Notes under the pieces: model-generated | What the model was told of the DNA's origin: nothing | The model's database searches: none | What the model saw: only the letters and a program-made list of their open reading frames with translations | Shown here: positions 1-11,900 of the stretch, piece after piece | Numbering within the stretch: position 1 is the first letter of the stretch | Layout: the number at the start of each line of letters is the position of its first letter | Position numbers and translations under genes: made by a program | DNA from: Anoplopoma fimbria | Lineage: Eukaryota > Chordata > Actinopteri > Perciformes > Anoplopomatidae | Length of the DNA: 64,000 nt | Assembly (NCBI RefSeq): GCF_027596085.1 | Contig: NC_072452.1 | Coordinates: 10,015,077 to 10,079,076, forward strand | Reading direction: 5' to 3'

Positions 1-644
1 TGCACACCTTGGATTTTTATCGACCTCTTTTTTTTTGTCTCCCATTCGCCTTGAATCGATTTCTATTGCTGTAAATCGCCTTTAGAGCACATACATACAA
101 ACACAAGCCTCCTAACCAATTATTTTGTTTCCCAGTGACACTGATGAGAAGAAATGTGTTCAGTGCGCCCCAATAATGACATTCCTCTTTTTTCATACAG
201 TGTACCCGTTTTCTCATCGATCTGCTAACTGGCTCCGCCACCTTTTGTTCTGCTGCTGAAAGAGATCCCGCATTTTGCAGACTAGAGTTTTCTTTAAAGC
301 CTGATGGGGACAGACAACCAGGATGACCTTGACTTCACCCTCATCCAGACTCGGCCTGCCTCGGCACCGCCAGAGAGAGATAGAGCCCTAAATGTAAAAC
401 TACAGCTACACAGTCTTAATAAAACCCCAGACCGTTTTCCTCCAAGTCTGACCTTTCCACTGCAGAGTTGGCCAAAACACAGTAAGAAGCAGACCGAAAA
501 TGATAGGTTCCCTTGAGTTTGTAGATATCATACCATTCACTGAGGCATAGGCAAAATGAGCAAATAATGATGAAATTAATTTTAGCCTCTTCCAGACCGA
601 TGACAACTCAAAGACCAGACTCCCTGTCAAAGTGGTACGGAATA

Positions 645-965
645 TTTCAATTAACTGGTTGATTATTTTTTCAATTAACCAACTAATATATATAAAATAT
701 CAACAAAAATCAACGACCTTCACAGTTTTTTGAAAGCCTGAGATGATGTGTTGAAAACCTTGTTTTGTCCAACCAACACTCTATACCTCCAACTTAACAT
801 CTACAATGTTATAAAACAGAAGAAAACAGTCCTCACATTGGAGAAGCTGATCAAAGCATTTTTCTTTGATTAAGTTGATTAAGTCAAATGGTCATTTCGG
901 CATTAATTGACAGGTTATAATTATAAAGATAATCAGTGTTTAAGCCATGATTGTCTAGAAGGAAT
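645..965 (-). repeat. Old teleost dispersed repeat (AATCGATTA-type), intron 4
   Basis: On the minus strand the block starts near CTGATTATCTTTATAATTAT, contains a diverged CTCAGGCTT segment and ends near GGTTAATTGAAAAAATAATC. It parallels blocks at 25340-25570 and 61515-61720 in this window. I recognise the type from teleost introns. Divergence is high. Confidence 0.45.
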
Positions 966-3900
966 CAACGGCCAAATGTTGTAGGGGATCATTGCTCATC
1001 CATAGGGGACAATAAACACACTCTGAAAACTATACTTCCTGTGAGTGCTACAAATAAATGATATAAGACATACACATTGAACAATTTTTATATACTGACC
1101 ACAAGGCATTTCTTAGGAAATAGGGTTATCAGATATGAATCTTTGTTCCGCAACAACAAATATTTTATCAGTATTTTGCTTGAAGTCAACTTCAAAGAAA
1201 TTATCTGTATCTAGAAAGTCAGATCTTTATTGTGGCACACACTTAGTAAATAACTTTTTCATTATTAGAATAATTACATTCAAAAGTGGAATAATAAGTG
1301 GTGACTGCTATGTCATTGTCTACTGATGGAAATAATAACAAACTGCTGGTGAAGTCACGTCTGACGATTAAATCTGAAGATATCAGATATCATATAAATG
1401 AAGGCATTTATACACTTGACCACAAAACGGCATGGAATTTCTAAGTAATCCTCTGAAATAATTATATGTCTAGGGCATTTATTTTGAAAATAAAGAACAG
1501 AAAACGTGGATCTTTATCTAGGTTGAAAGGAGTTAGAAAGTTTGCCGTCTTGGATTGGACTACAGAGCCTCCGTGTTGTTGTTTCATGCTTGGCCATAAT
1601 TCAACCTGTTCACCACAACTCAATTGGTTGATGCCTTTATTTGGGATGCGCAATCTTAGAAAAATCTAAATTGATTGAATTGAGAAAAGTTGCTTTTTAA
1701 CCACATAATATTCATTTTAAGTAGTTGGATGGCAAAAACAACTGATCAAAATAATATATTATCGTGTCACTTAATCACATGACTGGTTTCTCTCTTACAA
1801 ACCAACTTCAAGTCTAACTCACTAAACTAATCTTGCTACAGCTTAATTAACAAATGTTAAAATATTGCGAGTTGATCCCGTTCTTGATTTTCTGGGGAAT
1901 AACTGGACGCAGGGTCGAGGTCGTAGTGAAGGAACATTTTATGTTTCTGGCTCAAACCTTAAATATCACTGTAAATTATATTTGCATTATTAATCAGAGT
2001 GTTAATGACAAGCTGCCTTGACTGCTGCATATCATTTGTGGCTGCAAAGATATCAAAGTGGTCCACTTCACACATAATTCACGATGGGCAGAAGGGTGAA
2101 TTAGAGTTATATGCTTTGACACAAAAGGACTTTCGTCTTCTTCAGTCTCCAGTTCTGCTTCAAGGCTCTTGGTAGAAGTGCTCTTGGTGGAGCACTCTCT
2201 AATTAATAGCCAGTGGCAGCTGAGGCTGAGATGCTTTTCTTGGCAGCCGCGTTATATGGGGCTGAAGATAGCAGGGGCATAAAGGGTTGGACTTTGACCA
2301 AATGCAGAACATTTTAGAAACACCTGACTCATATTCAGATGATTATGTCTATCATTGCTCTGAGATACCTAACAATGTGAGCCGTGATAGCTTGGGAGGA
2401 TGGAATTACTGACACTGGAGCTGGGACGCCCTCATGTTTGTGTGGCAAAACCTGGCTCGGAAATGGCAAGATGTCCTTCTCTGTTTTCACTGAAAATGCT
2501 CAGGGTAATTTAGCATGATTGATAATAAAAAAAAAAAAAAAAGGTTCTCTGGTTTACAGACTGTACTATTATAAGACTGCGTTCTTAACACAGTTATAAC
2601 TACACACGCAAATTGTCAGAGTCAAAGCACACCGGTCTCAGCTTCTCATTCAGTTGTGGAGTCAGCAGGTCACATTCTGTTTAATGATAACACTATAATC
2701 CACTTTAATTCTATAATCGCAGTGCGTAAATGGCCCTCAACAGCCAAGGTTGGTGCTAGGGATTTAAAAACACTGCATATCCCCGGCTTTACATGGAGAA
2801 GGGGGGTGTTTGGCTGTATTTCTGTCAGCCCTTCTCTCAGTATCCCGGGGACAATAAGCAGATGTTGAGATCAAGAGCACCTTTCATATCAGTAGAGACA
2901 TTAGCTCACTTTCTTGCCTCTTTCCTCCTCTGTCTTTTAGAGCAAAGTGAGAGACATGCCAGGAAGTGTTACCAGAAAACAGTAATCAGGGAGGTTTGAA
3001 TGTCTGTGAGGGTTCAATGTTTACAGTACATTCATTCAGATTTTATTTCACTTTGTTATACCTCTAGTTACATCTGTGTTTGCCAATGTGTTACATGAGT
3101 ACACAAATTTCCTCCCCTGCTTTACAGAACGTTGATATTGCTCCCCTTTTTCATTGTGTCATCCACAACCCTGATTGAGCGTCTTCCTTTTGTTGCTGAC
3201 ATTTTTCTATCAGCTGCTGGCAATCTATCGTGCATTCTCTCCCTCTCCCACGACTCCTTATCTCCCGTGGTCAGATTTATTTCCCTTTCTTGAATTTGAT
3301 ATAACACACAAAAAAATTCCATAAAAAAAGATCCAAACTGGATTTTCCTTCCAGTCCTTCATTCATGAGCAGAGAGAGTTACATGGAGGATCTCCAATTC
3401 TCCATGGGGAGGCAATGTGGCCACCCTTCATGCTTCTACAGGCGGCAGAATGTTGTCCTAACAAATCCCCAAATGTACCGCTCTTTTTTTTTCTCATTCT
3501 GTGAATCCTTTTCACTTCTTATTGTATTTTTTTTTACCCTGCATGAAAATGCAGCTTTGCTTCTGGCAGAGGGCTCACTGCCTGTCTGTCTTTGAACAGC
3601 TTGCGTGCCCTGGGCCTGTCCCAGACGACGTTCTTATTTCTTTTTTTTTTGCATGCCTCTCTTTACACTAGTGATGAGCAGGTTGTTGCCTCAGAGCAGA
3701 CTCCAGCACAGCAATCCCTGGAGGAAAGAGGGGGCCAGGAAGGAGCATAAAGGCAGATATGATGCTATATGTGCAATATCATAGATGGATCAGATTAGGC
3801 ATGAGCACATGTACAGTCAAACACACATGCAGGCTCTCAAGAGACCGGCATATACATACTCGCTCTGAAAAATCATCATTACGAAGAGTGGTAGTAATAC

Positions 3901-4867
3901 AAAGATGATTGTCTTATATTCAATCACAGTTCTTGTTTATTCTGCACCTTTTTAATGCCTTTTCTCAGCATATAATATCATAAACCTAGATGGTTCATTG
4001 AAGCACGTTTCTTGGATATGATTCAGCGAGCAGAGCAGGCAGAGGCTCCACCGTCTTTGTCGAAAGGGAAAAAATGGGAGCCGTTGGGTTAATTTATCTG
4101 CAGTGCAGTATATTGATGGAAAAGTCCTATGAGCGATAAATCCTGAGCGGTTGTTATTGCATAAAATGATAATAGCCCGGGTGTAGCATTCTCCTCAGCA
4201 TCCAAAAACAAATTTGCTGGGAGACTCACTCTGCTCTTATAGGAGCAAACAAAACTGCACCTGATGCAGCAGTATGCAAATACTTTCTTTACCGCGTTTC
4301 TACATCATGTCAAGTGATAAATGAAGCTAATAAAAGTGACATTCAGCTGAGTGCGCTCACGACTGAAGATGAGGTACATCCAGTGTGTATGTGTGGTAAC
4401 TGTATGATGAGCCTTGACAATTTAAAGGAATTGCTTTCCAACACCTAAGTACAGGTTGTAACTACAGCTGAAACCATTAGTCAATGTATTGATTAGTCAA
4501 CATAAGTCAACACTTCTGACAATGAAAAACCAGTTTCCAGGAAGTAAAAAGGCAAAATATTTGCTGGTACCGGCTTCTTAAAGGGGCTAAATTCTAAATT
4601 GGGAACATCCATGATCATATCTATGATTGAGGGAATTCCTCCACAGGGTGCTGAACATGACGAAGGCGGTTAGCCACTAACGATAATGAACATTGTGAAC
4701 AGTGCAAACAACAGCAACAGTTCTAAAAAGAGTTAACATCGTTAACCTGGGGAAGAACCGGAGGATTGGCACTACGCTTCCACGACGACGGGGATGCCGT
4801 CATATGAAAAGAGCGCAGAGCAGCCAGAGGGCTGAGCTAGCCAGCGGGGCACACTCACATGCACTAT

Positions 4868-4882
4868 AAGATACACGCAGCT
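4868..4882. repeat. Target-site duplication, left copy
   Basis: The 15-bp sequence AAGATACACGCAGCT is repeated exactly at 5254-5268 and brackets the truncated L1. Perfect identity points to a fairly recent insertion. Confidence 0.88.
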
Positions 4883-5253
4883 AGGTATCTGCTGAAAATC
4901 TTGTTAGCAGCTTGTAAGAAGGCTATCACGAAGAGATGGTACAAGGAAGAACCACCATCACAAGATGGTTGGCTGTTAATTGTGAAGGAAATATATGATA
5001 TGGAACTGTTAACTCACAGGATAAGATCCCAAGAGGAGCGATGTCACGAGAACTGGGAGAAATGGACAATGTTTACATCTCAACGATAAGACAGGATAAA
5101 AAACCCTGAATATATATCAAGACTTATAATGCTTCTGAAGGAACAGAGCAATCCGGAGCCCTTTTGTTTTTGTTTTGTTTGTTTTTTCTACCCTTTTGTA
5201 TGTATGTGATCTACCTATGATGGAAAAAGCAACAAAAATAAAGTGTTAAAAAA
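4883..5253 (+). mobile_element. 5'-truncated L1-type LINE insertion (ORF2 C-terminal remnant and 3' end)
   Basis: The insert carries the end of an L1-like ORF2 protein: the frame ending at 5089 contains LLAACKKAITKRW, then a spacer with LIVKEIYDMELLT and WEKWTMF, the pattern of the L1 ORF2 C-terminus. A short 3'UTR follows, with T-rich sequence at 5160-5187, AATAAA at 5237-5242 and an A-rich tail at 5248-5255. The insert is bounded by an identical 15-bp direct repeat, AAGATACACGCAGCT, at 4868-4882 and 5254-5268. That is the signature of target-primed reverse transcription with severe 5' truncation. It is inactive, having no endonuclease or reverse transcriptase region. It lies antisense to gria3 in intron 4. 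Confidence 0.88.
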
Positions 5254-5268
5254 AAGATACACGCAGCT
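5254..5268. repeat. Target-site duplication, right copy
   Basis: Exact copy of the 15 bp at 4868-4882, directly after the A-rich tail of the L1 fragment. The first two A's may also be counted with the tail. Confidence 0.88.
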
Positions 5269-5749
5269 GTCCAGCTATGGCACTAAATCACAGAGAAGCT
5301 CATTTAACAACACAGAGAGCGAGGGATAGTGTGGTAGTCATTTTCTAACTAGGTAGTTATCACTCCACCATATCTTTACATAGCTAATAGTTGTTTGCTG
5401 CTACATTAATGATTTTGATATATCAAATTAAGCACCTTTAAAGCCCCAGAAAATTAATTTCTTCATAACATTAAATTCATGACTACATAGCTAAGCATCA
5501 ATTAAAGTTAAAGTCATTATTTATTAGTATATAGCAAATACACTTTAAGGGCCTTTGAAAGAAGGGATTTGCTGCTTTTCTTTTTATACATTTAATTTAA
5601 TATCTTTGGGCTTTGGACTGTTCAGACCAAATATAACATTTCAAGACGCCACCTGGGGTTTCTGAAACTGACATTTTGTCAATTTATGCCATTAACAATC
5701 GGCGGACAAATCTTGAAAATAATTGTTAATTGAACCCCTGGTTGGAATA

Positions 5750-6050
5750 CAATGATTGATAGAGTAAATACTCTGATGCTTTACTTAGATATAAGTACTA
5801 CAGTGTACTGTTCATGCAATGTATATAATAATATACTGATTAATATAGGCAAAGACAAATTATACTTAAAGTGTGAGCAGCATTATAATGCCATAGCTTG
5901 TTGAGGTGGAGCTACATTTAACTGCTTCATTTCTTTTGGGTAGTTTTATTGTTAATATACAAAAAATAACCTATAATCAGTCAATAGCTGCATACTCAAA
6001 GCTTATTGTACTTGAGTACAGTAATTGAGTAAATATAGTAACAGTGGATG
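5750..6050. repeat. Old teleost repeat (ACTTGAGTA-type), intron 4
   Basis: The run GAGTAAATACTCTGATGCTT to GTACTTGAGTACAGTAATTG resembles the common teleost ACTTGAGTACAGTA repeat. A second likely copy is at 61790-61910. The whole block is AT-rich and non-coding. Confidence 0.4.
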
Positions 6051-8249
6051 TCCCTTTTAATATTGAGGAACAACAGTGGAGTGAACTATTGTAGTAGAGC
6101 AACAAAGACCCAGTAGGATCATAGCATTAACAGCCACAGGATCAAAAGTGGTTCTAATGAAGAACAACACAGATTGTTTTCTTTGTGTGCAACAATTAAC
6201 CAAATTGTGGAAGCTCTCACACTTGCCTATTCTATACACCATGAACTTCATTGCCTGGTATAAAGACGCTCATTCTGTGCTGGGATTACTCTGACTGAAA
6301 TCATAAAACTAAGCCACTGAGCTGATTCCCATTTCCCCCAGCAATCAGCTGGCTGGATCTGTCCTGCCTCATGATCCTCCCTCAACAGCAGTGACCTTGA
6401 CGGATTGAAGCAACACACGTGCAGACACTGGCCTCGGCACACCGGTTTTGTTCAAACTCTCACTCTTGTCCAGAGATGAAACTCTATCCATCAATCATTG
6501 GCTAATAGAACTGCAGCAGCAGGTAGAAGCAGCGGGTTTCCACATAGCTGACAGTGGGTGCCGTTTTTTGGTGTGATTGCCCTCATGGGGGACAGTCCTT
6601 CCCTGTTTCAGTGTATAATGGTATGGCCCAATGGGGGACGGCTGCAGAGTGAAGTCCAGCAGCTTCCCTGAATGCTTGTGACTCATCCATATTGGCAGAG
6701 CTAGCCTGATTATTTCAATTAGCTCCAGGAACAAAAAAAAATTGCACGCTGAGGTTGTCACCGAAACAAGAGGCACATTTGAGCACACTGCTGTTTTGAA
6801 GGTTAGCTGTTGTAAAAGCTCTATTTTCCCCTTCTGTGCTAAAACAAAGTTAGGGGAGAAAAATATTTGATGGTGATACTTGGAGGTGGAGGAAGGGTAA
6901 GAGCTCCCTCTAAGAAAAAACCCCAATAATTCATTAATTGGAAGGAGACAGAAACAGAAGAACATCAAACAGATTATTACTCTGCATCCTTATTATTATT
7001 GATTGCAGGAAGGGGCGGGGGGGAGCAATTACAGACACAACCATTAATAAGCCTAACATGTGATTTGTAATGAATATTCTCAGCTTTTCTGATGCATAGT
7101 CTTAACACAAAAAGGAAATAGATTCCAGTATAAGTGCCTGAATAGTAAAGGAAGGAAATGTGCAGCACAAGAATTAAATTAGACACAGCAAATTAATACT
7201 CAAAGCCATTCTGATTTAAACTATGACTCTGGGATCAAATTAGATTCATAAAAAAAAAAAAAAAAGGGAAACGAACGCTGGTTGAGGGGGTATTGTGAGG
7301 CAGACAGAAGCCAATATCTAAATGAATGTTAACGAGCAGAATCCAAAGCGGGAGCTGATTGCCTTGTAAGCAGGCGGCAGCAGGCAGAGGAGTGTAGGGT
7401 GGAGCGGGTCGGCCGAACAGAGGAGATGCATGGCATAATAGCCACTCATCTATTCATGGTAATTGTGTTTCCCCTACTACAAGGACTGGTGGACCTTTCA
7501 TTTCCTCCTCAGGCAACGGACGTGATAGAGGAAAGGAGGGGTTTGGGGGTTGTTAGAGGAGGATTAAAAATGATGCCTCATCCAGTGGTCTCTGCAAATC
7601 GCCGTTCGGACCTCTCAACCTCAGGCTCTGGGGCAGCTTCAAGCTTCAACAACACACACTGATTTTCAAACAAGCCGGCCTCCAACGTAGCAACCAAACA
7701 GCACCAGATGCAGCTCTTTGAAACCAAACGCAGCTCTTCACACCTACTGCTGTGCCTGACATTCAACTTAACACAGCCTGTATGAGGTTACACATACTCA
7801 AGGAAATCACATATCAGCTATTAAAACTCACATGCAAAACAAGCAGCAGAAAAAAAATGATCTTAGTCAGACTTAGTGGGTCTTAGATCTTAGATCTAAA
7901 ATACTGAATAGGCCTTTTTTATTTATTAATAAAAACGTGAACAGTTCATTCCACGTTTCTTTTGTTATGCTCAATTTTTATTGGAATTTATTAATTTAGC
8001 TGCTTTGATTTCAGGCTCCTTGAATTGTCATGCTGGCTCATTGTCACTTCCAAACATTTGGATGGAACATAGCAGTAAGTGATATTGTCAGTTTCACCTG
8101 CAGGGTTTCTTACTATGACAAGTCAAAATGTCTGCTGTGAAAAAGGCCTATCATGGACTGGATGATTTCACAAACAACAGAGCCACTCCAGCATCTCGTT
8201 TTAAGTAAGATGACTAGCATGAGAAAAATATGCAATATACTGATATTTT

Positions 8250-8600
8250 TGGCCACTTGAGGTAATTAAAAAGTTGATATGCAGACAGTGACATAGAGTA
8301 GTCATGGTCCAACATTAGCATTTATTTGGAGCCACATTTCAGTCGACCTGAGTCCAATATTTACTTTCTATCTTTTTTTTTATCTCCACCATCTCCTGAG
8401 GGAATAATATGTTCACCAGCTGGTCGCTAACCTTGTTAGCGTGCTGATTGTTGGTGTTGGGCTTTAGCACTTCTTCTTTTTATGAAAACAGGTCCTCTTT
8501 AAAATGCATCCAGTTTTTGTTATAAAATGATGTCTAACTCAAGATCACCATGACTATTAAATTAACATGAAAAATTTGTTGGAGTAGCTCTTTAACATTT
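8250..8600 (-). repeat. Probable teleost dispersed repeat between exon 4 and the L1 side
   Basis: Read on the minus strand, TGGCTCCAAATAAATGCTAA, then CCCTCAGGAGATGGTGGAGA and CAGCTGGTGAACAT match wording I recall from many percomorph introns. It lies only 130 bp beyond the exon 4 donor. There is no coding capacity. Confidence 0.4.
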
Positions 8601-8729
8601 GTTACTTTAAATGTGCTTGGTCATTATGTGACTAAAGCAGGAAGCAAAACTGGGGCTAGGTGGCCAGTGTAGGTGTTTGGTTATTGAATCTACAGCTGTT
8701 ACCACATGTGCAGTGAGTTTGAGGCTCAC

Positions 8730-8917
8730 CTGTTCTAATATGGTGTTGATCCTGTCCACCTCGCAGTCAATCACAAAGCGCTTCTCCTGCCGCCTGTCCA
8801 TCTCCTCAATGATGCGCTTGAACTCTGCTGCATCTGTTGTGCCGCTAACAGAGCGGGCGGTCACCTGCCAGTTGTTAGCTACTGCTGCTTCCATTATGGC
8901 CTGCAGTATAGAGAAAC
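8730..8917 (-). CDS. gria3: gria3 exon 4: amino-terminal domain (residues 160-222)
   Basis: The 188-bp exon begins after a CTCTCTAG acceptor and ends GAA-CAG|GTGAGC in phase 0. It encodes [37 protein letters not shown] and INTILEQ, colinear and equal in length with mammalian GluA3 over this exon. The next expected residues (V-V-I-L-G-K-H in mammals) are absent after the donor, where the frame reads unrelated intron sequence. The acceptor pyrimidine tract is a pure CT repeat at 8921-8942, so the last intron bases are microsatellite. No coding sequence for the following short exon was found between here and position 1. Confidence 0.95.
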
Positions 8918-8920
8918 CTA

Positions 8921-8942
8921 GAGAGAGAGAGAGAGAGAGAGA
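8921..8942. repeat. (GA)n microsatellite forming the exon 4 acceptor tract
   Basis: Eleven GA units on the plus strand, that is (TC)11 on the gene strand, lead directly into the TAG acceptor of gria3 exon 4. A further interrupted GA stretch follows to about 8954. Confidence 0.9.
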
Positions 8943-11900
8943 CAAAGAGAGAGACCCAGAGGATTAGACACAAAAGAGGCACACGGTTACAGTTATGCAA
9001 GAATGGGAAGGCTGCTAATTTATTCTAGAGAGGCTTTTGCTTGAATCCAAAGGTTAAAGGCCATCTCATTACAATCTAAAATAGCATTCCAAAGTCTGCA
9101 GGCCCCGGAAAATATTGTCTAGAGTCTCGTCTTTGTGTGCAAATGTGGAAGCCATCGTGAATTTACCTTTGCATACTGAAAAGGCAATATCGTTATGAAG
9201 TAGAGCGACAGGAATTGTATCGCAATATTATTAGAAGATCAGCGGGTGATGTTATTGCGCTTGGCATCAATTTAATCACGGCACTTAGCTCAGCCACATG
9301 TTAACTTTGACAATGTGGTGAAACACATCCTGGCCTGTGTCTCCCTGGAGTATTGAGCCAACTCATTTAAAGATAAAGACAATGAAAGATTCATCCGGGC
9401 CAGTGTTAGAGAGATCATTATGCTACCAGAAGAATGGAGAATGAGCCCTGGTAATGATTAATTCACATGTGAAATATTTTCATTTAACAGAACACTATGG
9501 TCAAATCATATACCACAAAATGAATAATGAATTCTATTTCTGGTGGGATTGATTGCACATGGCACAAGTAAAAAAAAAAAAAAAATGGTTCAACTCTTCT
9601 CCACCATTGAAGAGGTGAAAATGAACATGAAGGTTACTAATGGAAATCAAGCATACTGCTGGTATTTCATTAAGCCATGGACAATGCAACTGCAAACTGT
9701 ATGTACAATAAGCTTCTGTTCCATCTCTATATTCATTTTCCATCATCCGTCATGTGTAGAGAAGCGGCGAAAAACTTGCAGCAACAGCAAATTTGGGCAC
9801 GCATTCAGTCTTTACAGATCTTACAACGATTACTATTAATGTCATGTGTGATGGGTATCATGCAAATTGCCTTACACAGTCTGAACAGCAGTGTGCAAAG
9901 TAAACGTTTGTCATATATTTTTTTAACGTGTGCCATTCCTCCGAAACAACCTTATCTCTATGAACCGGCTGCAGACAGTCAACAAAGCCAGCAGAGAGAC
10001 CAAAGACACAATAACAGCTATATAAGAAAACCACTTTCAGACTCTCTTCATTTCTCTGCTTTTGCATTTCCCTTCTTTTCCATTCCATAACGGTCGAGCA
10101 GCCTTTTATTCTTGACTCTTAAATGCTCTGAGAGTGCTGTGCAGTGTGTGTCTGCAGCCCTGGTGTGCGGCCGCCTCGGCAGCACGCGGCCACAGCTCCG
10201 TCAGATGATCTTTTTGCGTGCGGCACAGCAAGCAGCGGAGGCTGACGCACTGTGTCATCAGTCTAGAGGAGCAACAGCATACCGCCTGGAACACATCAGC
10301 CTGTCAGACCTCGAGGTTATCTTGCAACCAGGTTATCAGGTCACATCTCCAAGGAGGTCAGCCTATAGTGCATGAATGTACTTTGTAGCACAACACTGTG
10401 TTCAGATGATGTTGTGTTTGCATGTTGAGGGCACGTAAAGGCACACATGTAGCTTCTGGGTCGCAGAGCTGGTTAAAAGTATCAACACTTGTACATCTGA
10501 CGTGAAACCCCACAGGACGATAAGAATATGAAGGTAGTGCATCCTGAAGGCATAAAATCGTCAAATGTAATTTTTATTTTTACCTGGACAAAAGCCACAA
10601 TTTTTTCTAGGAAAAAGAAGGAAATGTTAAAGTGAAGAGAAAACATCTAAGGATTTTCTCAGGTATCATCATTTTTACATGAGCACAGCAGCGGCAGCCT
10701 CTCATGTAGCATACCTTCTCACATCTCCCCTACCTAAAGCAAAAGTTACAGAGCGAAGGTTTGAATAACATGGATGCATTATTCATTTTCCTCAGGCATA
10801 TGCTCAGAACCTCAGCAACCACAAGCCAGCTGGATAGCATGGCAGTCTTCCCAGCAATAAAAGCCTTTTACATTAATAGATGTCATGCAGATTAACTGGG
10901 TCAAAATGGTCTCTTATGGTTTGGAAACTGACAAGAATACGTCTGGTAAAGGTAAAAAATGCCAATGAACCATTTAACACACTGTAATCATGTTGGGTGT
11001 ATGACATGACATGCATGTGGGTTAAAATGATAGGGTGAGTATTTGTTTGAGGGCTGCAAGTATCAGTCCAATCACTGATTTCTGTGCAGCTTGAAAGAGG
11101 CAATAACACATCAAAAGAAAATACAAATGCCTACAGGGGAATGCTCAAGGGATTTGGGCTTCATGTATTTGAGGATTTGTAGAGTTCTGTCTACATAAAA
11201 TCTGTGCATTTCCAATTTTCATTTCTGAGGTGCAGGGAAAACATAAATTATGCTAACTCTTATGTGTCCTGTCAATCAGATTACAATCACAGAGGTCTTT
11301 TATTTTGAAATTGCTGATTTGTGCGGAGCTCCCCTTCTCCCGTCTCAAGTAAACCTCGAACTGTGTTGAAACAATTGGATTAATTTAAGATTCACAGAAG
11401 ATTCCATGCCTGCCTAGTTTTACATTTGTATGGAAATTAAGAGATGGAATCTGGTAGTGGTAGATAGTCTGTACAGAAATGGATTACTTTTGCTCCTGTT
11501 TTTTTCGACAGTCAGCGGAAAAGTTTAGTGATTTGGACTTCAAAACCGAATTTGAACAAAATCTTTGAGTGCAACTTATTGTGACAGCAGCAGCGAGACT
11601 GACAGCTCATTTTTCATCTTCACCATCAAGTAAAAAATAAATCAGTTTGTTATTCTCTGCATAACTGCCAGTCACCTTTGTCTGACCAGAGTCTATTTCA
11701 GCTTCAGCTAATCAATGGATTCATCATCATAGATGCTTTTGCTGAGGTATTTATTTCTAACATGAAGGAAAACTATAAATCGTATTCACCTCTTTGCCTT
11801 CAGGAGCCCCACAGCTATGTTTCATCCAAAAATGCAAAACAGTCAACTACATAAATTATGGAAGACAACAACAAGATTTCCCTTATCACTGGCGATAAAT

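Larger units (their letters stand above)
1..8729 (-). other. gria3: gria3 intron 4 (partial)
   Basis: The intron begins with GTGAGC at 8729 and runs off the window. It holds the truncated L1 and several old repeats, described separately. Low-repeat stretches at 4010-4340 and 6440-6970 have mixed composition and could be conserved non-coding sequence, but that cannot be judged from one genome. No match to the expected next gria3 exon (encoding G-K-H and G-Y-H-Y) was seen. The remaining stretches hold nothing I can name. Confidence 0.75.

Noticed and set aside
6495..6968. 157-codon minus-strand frame containing G-P-Y-H-Y, considered as gria3 exon 5
   Set aside because: Surrounding residues do not match the expected V-I-L-G-K-H...G-Y-H-Y-M-L-A-N segment and no splice sites frame it.
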